NCBI GenBank assembly: GCA_030272585.1
Contig: BSYQ01000001.1
Coordinates: 1,860,001-1,924,000 of the forward strand
Source: Bryopsis sp. KO-2023
Lineage: Eukaryota; Chlorophyta; Ulvophyceae; Bryopsidales; Bryopsidaceae
DNA: 64,000 nucleotides
Direction: 5' to 3'
Of the stretch, positions 59,601 through 64,000 are shown in pieces. The position numbers and the translations under genes are program-made. Positions within the stretch are counted from its first letter, which is position 1. Each line of letters starts with the position of its first letter. The notes beneath the pieces are model-generated. The model had not been told where the DNA came from, ran no database searches, and saw only the letters and a program-made list of their open reading frames with translations.

Positions 59601-60469
59601 ACGGCATGTAGACACGGCTCTTGCGTATCACAACCTAGGTTGCACTTTGGCTCGGCTTGGGAAAGCTACGAAGGCCAAGGCCTTGGTGAAGCATGCACAG
59701 GATGTTTTCACCTCTGCTCTTGATCGCAGCCATCCACGCACCACAATGGCGGCGCTGAATCTTCAAACTATGGAAACGAGATCGTTCAAGGTGTGGAAAA
59801 TGGGGAAGAAAATGTTTCCTGGATATCTGGGCACTTGGCTTGCAGTTATCGAAAGATACCCAAGAAGTAGCCCAGTGCTTCATACCCCAAACTTTTGATT
59901 CATTTTTGTGGAGTGACATGACCAGCCTGTGAACAAACTGGACGTTTGGAGGCTGAAAATTGTGTGTTGGTGCTCTCCAGTCCAAAGGGAAAGGACCGCA
60001 AAAAACCCCCCAAACAATCGCCAATACCAACGCACTGGGGGTCGAGGTTGTGTTGTCCCATCGTGACCGAATCGAAAAAATCACAGACCGGCGAAAATCA
60101 GCCCGCAGAAATAGGCCAGGAAGGAAGGATGTCCTTTGCTCATTTGACGCCACGAAACGCCGATTGTGCAAATGCTCGATGAATATGATGGCGGGTATGA
60201 AAAGAGCCCCATGCGACATCAAGGACCTGTTCGATTCTCTCAAACCAGAGATCGATTCGCGTGCTTTGGGGGGGTGTGAGTGCTACGATTACAAAAAGGC
60301 GCTTGCATTCCAGCTGACAGAAGAAGAAACGGATCCGAAGGGAAAGGGGCATAAATCCGAGAAAATGGCAAAAAGGAAAAAACCATTGCAGCAGCCATCT
60401 CCAGTCAAAACTGCTCTCCCTGAAAGAGAGTTGGGAACCCGTGACACCATAATTTGGCCGTTTTGTTAA
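53624..60469 (+). CDS. Large RCC1-repeat + p25-alpha-like + TPR protein
   Basis: Proposed exons: 53624-54389, 54479-54696, 54802-55086, 55160-55336, 55420-56313, 56564-56803, 56878-57226, 57335-57563, 57644-58367, 58441-58659, 58757-59302, 59452-59790 and 59981-60469, giving 1824 aa. The N-terminal third has RCC1 propeller blades (SIACGARHAVGALQNGGAIS, AGSYHNAVIQSGGHTWSWGH, VACGCAHTLALAMDGRLYSW, VACGIEHAIALTDDGRMLIW). The middle carries repeated helix pairs resembling the tubulin-binding p25-alpha/TPPP fold (FRKFAKDCKIIDNRVLMAKV, HLNRKQFGEAVRRLGIL, MSFPEFLFMCEEKNVLP). The C-terminus has TPR units (GSVHYHEGDYMDAFKRYVRA, VDTALAYHNLGCTLARLG). A ciliary or microtubule role is inference. Exon 9's first part, the intron near 56804 and the last exon are uncertain. 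Two genes cannot be excluded, but no intergenic gap or start separates the parts. Confidence 0.75.
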
Positions 60470-60530
60470 ACTCATCAATTTTGGGTGGCACAATCGTTTG
60501 GCCGTTTTGTTAAACTGCATCAATTTTGGG
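60453..60530. repeat. Direct repeat of about 33 bp, two copies
   Basis: Copies 60453-60485 and 60497-60530 both begin TTTGGCCGTTTTGTTAAACT and differ by one inserted base. The first copy contains the proposed stop codon of the preceding gene. Confidence 0.92.
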
Positions 60531-60972
60531 GTCGAGCCGAGAGTGTCTTGTTTTTACAAGATGTGTTTTTGGAACAAAGACGGTCTGTGCATCAAATCTA
60601 TGCATCCATGAAGTCTAGGTGCTGCTGGGATGGGCATGAGCACCCTTGAAACTCACGATCCTCCCCCCCTTGTCAAGAAATCAGGATCTCGGCGATATTT
60701 TTCTTGGAATCTTGTGAACCATCTGCGTGTGACACATGGCCTCTGTGAGCAAAACCAATAAAGAAAAAAGCAACCAAATCCATGCAGACCAGAAAGTAAC
60801 ATTAATTTTGAATATATATAATGATCAATAGATCAAGCAAGCTTTTTTTAATTTCCACCTCAAGGCCGTGGGCGAAAGAACAGAGCACAAATCAGATGTA
60901 TGGTGAAAAACCGTTTTTTTTGTTTTAAATAGATATATTTTGACCCAAACTTGGGTGGAGGGGAAGACAAAC
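60470..60972. other. Convergent intergenic interval
   Basis: Contains the second copy of the 33-bp direct repeat, then mixed AT-rich sequence between the stops of the RCC1/p25-alpha-like/TPR gene (+) and HIKESHI (-). No gene was recognised. Confidence 0.65.
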
Positions 60973-62247
60973 TCATGACAGATCGAGGAAAGTTAAAAAA
61001 AAAAACCTTTCGAAGCAATTTGCTGGGACGACGACTTTGTCCCCAGCTTGCATCGTTCCGAACGACGTCATGAAATGATACAGATTCTGTGCAACCCGTT
61101 TTGCGAAGTCTTCCTTGGCTCCAAGCCGGTCGGTTTCTTTTTTGGTCAGCTCATCGAGCAGCTCGACCGATACGCCGATCTGGACGCTGCTTTGCACTCC
61201 TGTCGGGATGTGTAGCTGCAATGCACATGAATAGATGTTGGCAACCGATCGGAGACTCCTGTCTTTACTTATTTGTTTGTTTATTTATTTATTTATCTAC
61301 TACTTTTTCTTGAATAGGGTACAAAACTCTGAAAAATCATTCTTTTGATCTAATTGGGACTTTTCTGGGGTGCTTTCTGTTTGTAATGGTCTATCAGAGG
61401 TAGGTTGATGCTTTTTTCCTGTGGAAAATTAATCCATGGGCAATATATATAAATATTCTTATAAATAAATAAATACGTAAAAGAGAATTAAGAAAAGGAA
61501 TCACGACTGCTACACTTTTTTTGCACAGCTAAACTAGAACACCGCTTTTATTCCGAGTGTCGGCCGTCTAAATACATACCTGGACATCTTTTTTTTTTTT
61601 TTCTGTTGCTCCATCGAGGAGCAACGAAATCCTCCCTTCAAAAAAAGAAAACGGTGGGGCACCCCCCCCCCCCCCCCCACCAAACAGAATCGAAACCCAC
61701 ATTTTCTCTTTTATCTGTTTCCAAAAATAGAGTCAAAAGCCAGCATGATTTCTGCACTCAACTCTGCAACAATTGAATTGTGGTGGTGATTCTCATACCT
61801 TGATCAAACCCCACCTGTAGAGGAATAACCTCAGATGGATGTGCACTGCTGACAAAGCCTCTATACCCCCAATCCGAAACCGACCCCGTTTTAACGTACA
61901 GCCCCAGTCCTTTGTCCGGCCCCAAAGAGTCAGGGGCAGTTAGAAAAAGCACAATATCTTTCACCTCGGACAAATTCTGAAATTTGTCACCCACTTCCAA
62001 AACCTTTGCCACATAGACACAACCCCCATCAATGAGAAAATCCCAAGGTTGGGGTTCTTTCCCCCCCAACCCTAGTTGCTTTTTTTTCTTTTGGTTTTTT
62101 TTTTCACAGGCATCAGGTCCAAACTGACGTCTCAAGCGATTTCGTTCGCCCTACCCAATGCGTGGGGTCTACTTGCTGAAATATCTGAGAGGAAATCGCG
62201 GTCGATTGGCCGATGAAACACATCCCAAACGCCGCCTGCGACGCCAT
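60973..62247 (-). CDS. HIKESHI: HIKESHI/OPI10 homologue, HSP70 nuclear import carrier
   Basis: In animals this protein carries HSP70 into the nucleus under heat stress. Minus-strand pieces: exon 1 62247-62155 (MASQAAFGMCFIGQSTAISS, ending VDPTHW), exon 2 about 62060-61815 (FLIDGGCVYVAKVLEVGDKF, SEVKDIVLFLTAP, SDWGYRGFVSSAHPSEVIPL), exon 3 61215-60973 (GVQSSVQIGVSVELLDELTK, then NLYHFMTSFGTMQAGDKVVV). The IGVSVELLD motif and the PTHW...VVFL layout are family signatures. Two problems remain. The acceptor of exon 2 cannot be placed in phase with the exon 1 donor using a normal pyrimidine tract. The C-terminus after NCFERF runs into poly-T-encoded Phe, so a last exon may be missed. The start could also be the ATG at 62322. 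Confidence 0.78.
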
Positions 62248-62947
62248 CGAGAATCCCTGCCCCCGTGACGCTTCCACGAACCAGACTTCAGGGGTAAAAC
62301 CTCCGTTTTTGACGGCGGACATACGTCAATCGCACAGTAAACGTTGGGGGATTTTTGCGATGTGTTCTGTATGTCTGCCTGGCGGCTTGTCTTTTGGTGA
62401 CAGAATCCAACTGAGCCCAGCGCAGGCAGAAATCCCGCGCCACCACCACAGCAAACCAGTGAAAGGCACAACAGTGCTGTCGACAAATTTTCTCCAGCAG
62501 CCCGCAACCCGTTTTAGGAAACCGTGCAAGGTACCTTCGTTTCTGCTCGGTTTGGTGGCGTAGTTTTCCGAGAGATCTCTTTGGGGTTCTGAGATCTGTC
62601 GCCCAGACGAGTTCTGCTCCGTTCGTGGTCGCAGCGACCTCAAAGCTTGTTTGGGATGTTTGGTCTATTGGCTCGTCTTTCCCTGTAGTGCATTGCAATA
62701 CTGTCAATGTTCTGCAGCGTTACACAAATTTTTTCACGGGGTCCGTGTTAGACCACAGCCCGCGTTGTTTGGCTCCGGGGGGGTCCGCTGCAGTTTAGGT
62801 TCCAGGGGGGGTTCTTGTTTCTGTACTTGCTGGGTTTTACAGGCTGCCAGCGTCGTTTCCCCTGCTCTAGAGGGTATATTCTATGAGCATGGCGCCAAAG
62901 TGTTTTTCGCTCCGTCTTACTTGAGAAATCGAAACCCGCGCGCGGAA
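62248..62947. other. Divergent 5' region, HIKESHI / acidic protein
   Basis: About 700 bp between the two start codons. Overlapping minus frames of 100-140 codons occur here (GC-balanced sequence) but show no domain. In the last 75 bases the frame of the downstream gene is already open (reading FAPSYLRNRNPRAE before its ATG), so an upstream exon ending the interval at an acceptor near 62871 is possible. Confidence 0.5.
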
Positions 62948-64000
62948 ATGGTCGAAGTGGACGTCGACGCGCTCGCGGACGTCCGCAAAGACAGCGACGC
63001 GTTCTTCTCCGTCGCAGAGTCGTTGGAGTCCACGGGGTCCAGTGAATATTTCGGAGCTTCTGACTGGGAGGAAACGCGGGCGACTGACGTCGCTGGTGGC
63101 AATGCTGCAGGGACACCGCTCGCGCTCCCCTTGGGAATAGACGATATGGATTCGACCGATATCGTGGAGCCAGAAACCCAGCGCGAAGAAGAGCAAACAG
63201 CGGTGGACGACCCAGAAGCGAAAGCTGCCCCTAAGGAAGCAGGCGCTGTCCAGGCAGACGAGAAAGAGAATGCTGGGCCGCAAGCTTCCCCCGCGGTCGA
63301 TTCTCCGAAGAAAACCCCGACCAGCTCCACAGCGGGCGAAATAGAGGAGGAACCTGCGATGGCGATGCAGGACACTCCTGTCGACGAACGAAAGACGACT
63401 TCCGGGTCGAAATCGCTGTCGAAGAAACTGTCCAAGATACGGTCGTCTTTTGGCAAGAGCGGCAAAAAGGGGAAAGGCGAAGAAAGCCCTCTTGCGGCGG
63501 AGGGTGAGAAACCTCTGTTGAATGAGGGAATCGCTGGTTCTGAGGAGAAGAAGCCAGTCGTCGAGACGCACCCCAAGAAGAAGTCCGCCAGCGTGACGAA
63601 AAGGATCAAAAAGATGCTGTCCAAGGCGGAATCGGGCCAGAAAGAAACTCAGGGAACGGGAGAAACAGGGAAAGAACAGGTTGCATCGGGAGTCTCTTCG
63701 ACAGAAGAGGGTGCGGCTGAAAAAACTTTGGAAGAAACCACAAGTGACGATAAGCAAGAGCAGAGGCAGGAAGAAAAGGGTGTGGAGGGAGAGTTTACTA
63801 ACCCATTAGTCACTGGGGCGGTTGCAGGAGAAGCTGCAGCAGAAACTGCTGCAGCCACGATTTTGCCTGAGGATGTCTCAGAGGCCCCTCAGGATCTCAC
63901 TGCCCCAGAAAATGCTGCAGATTCTGCAGCAGCAGGAGAAGAAAAGATGTCTGAGCAAGCCAGCCAGAAGGTTCCTCCATTGCCGATCGGTCAATCCTTG
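62948..64000 (+). CDS. Acidic Lys/Glu/Ala-rich protein, 3' end missing
   Basis: The frame is open from the ATG at 62948 to the window edge, 351 codons without a stop, so the gene is partial. Composition is low-complexity and charged: an acidic start (MVEVDVDALADVRKDSD), basic patches with evenly spaced Lys/Ser (SKSLSKKLSKIRSSFGKSGK, KKKSASVTKRIKKMLSKAES) and Glu/Ala-rich stretches (GAVAGEAAAETAAATILPED). No folded domain or signal is evident and no family was recognised. The paired motif KKLSKIRSSF / KRIKKMLSKA suggests short amphipathic basic helices that could bind membranes, nucleic acid or calmodulin; this is inference only. The frame stays open upstream of the ATG for about 75 bases, so the true start may lie in an earlier exon. 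Confidence 0.7.
   Translation, partial: MVEVDVDALADVRKDSDAFFSVAESLESTGSSEYFGASDWEETRATDVAGGNAAGTPLALPLGIDDMDSTDIVEPETQREEEQTAVDDPEAKAAPKEAGAVQADEKENAGPQASPAVDSPKKTPTSSTAGEIEEEPAMAMQDTPVDERKTTSGSKSLSKKLSKIRSSFGKSGKKGKGEESPLAAEGEKPLLNEGIAGSEEKKPVVETHPKKKSASVTKRIKKMLSKAESGQKETQGTGETGKEQVASGVSSTEEGAAEKTLEETTSDDKQEQRQEEKGVEGEFTNPLVTGAVAGEAAAETAAATILPEDVSEAPQDLTAPENAADSAAAGEEKMSEQASQKVPPLPIGQSL

Noticed and set aside
61655-61680. Poly-C run as a structural element
   Set aside because: It is a plain homopolymer in non-coding DNA between HIKESHI exons, and its length may be a sequencing artefact.
62867-63757. Minus-strand open frame of 296 codons
   Set aside because: It mirrors the + strand frame that is open for 351 codons to the window end. 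The minus translation is Phe/Ser/Arg-rich without domains, while the + strand has normal coding composition.
1-64000. tRNA, rRNA, CRISPR arrays, bacterial operons
   Set aside because: No cloverleaf, ribosomal or spaced-repeat pattern was seen by eye, and the intron-rich architecture is eukaryotic. A tRNA-finding program was not available, so a missed tRNA is possible.

Overview
The window is nuclear DNA of a photosynthetic eukaryote of the green lineage. The evidence is a Dof zinc-finger factor, a PSR1/PHR1-type MYB-CC factor, an LHCII antenna protein with the WYGPDR trimerisation motif, and an AAE15-type plastid acyl-activating enzyme. Genes are rich in GT-AG introns and carry homopolymer-rich flanks. 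Placing it with a flagellate green alga, for example an early-branching streptophyte, is inference: it rests on land-plant-like regulators beside an RCC1/p25-alpha-like/TPR protein of ciliary flavour. No taxon marker was available to test it.

Layout. (+) an ARM-repeat protein cut by the left edge (1-1580). (+) A Dof factor with a long Gln-Ala repeat (4930-7775). (-) A small basic unknown protein (9400-10038). (-) The ESCRT-I subunit VPS37 (11133-13005), head-to-head with (+) mitoribosomal protein mL59 (13256-14476). (+) A HEAT-repeat protein (14558-17181). (-) PSR1-like factor (18496-21273). (-) A nine-exon GT31 galactosyltransferase-like type II membrane protein (23800-27524). (+) A two-RRM glycine-rich protein (28878-29726). 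(+) A three-RRM protein (31318-32433). A gene-poor stretch with an LTR-like AT-rich block follows. (-) Deoxyhypusine synthase (35443-37587). (-) A 14-exon plastid acyl-activating enzyme (38811-43919). (+) A doubtful small gene (44114-44972). (+) A putative permuted-papain-fold protein (45081-47042). (-) LHCII (48794-50028), head-to-head with (+) MOCS3/CNX5 (50261-53061). (+) A very large RCC1 + p25-alpha-like + TPR gene (53624-60469). (-) A HIKESHI homologue (60973-62247), divergent from (+) an acidic Lys/Glu-rich protein cut by the right edge (62948-64000).

Most models were assembled by matching donor and acceptor phases between exons. Many give totals that match family lengths: MOCS3 461 aa, DHS 362 aa, AAE 744 aa, LHCII 250 aa. 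The genes are independent housekeeping, photosynthetic and regulatory loci, not an operon-like system. The strongest candidates for something undescribed are the 1824-residue RCC1/p25-alpha-like/TPR fusion, the H-before-C papain-like protein, and a window-wide tendency for 3' flanks to be purine-rich on the sense strand.
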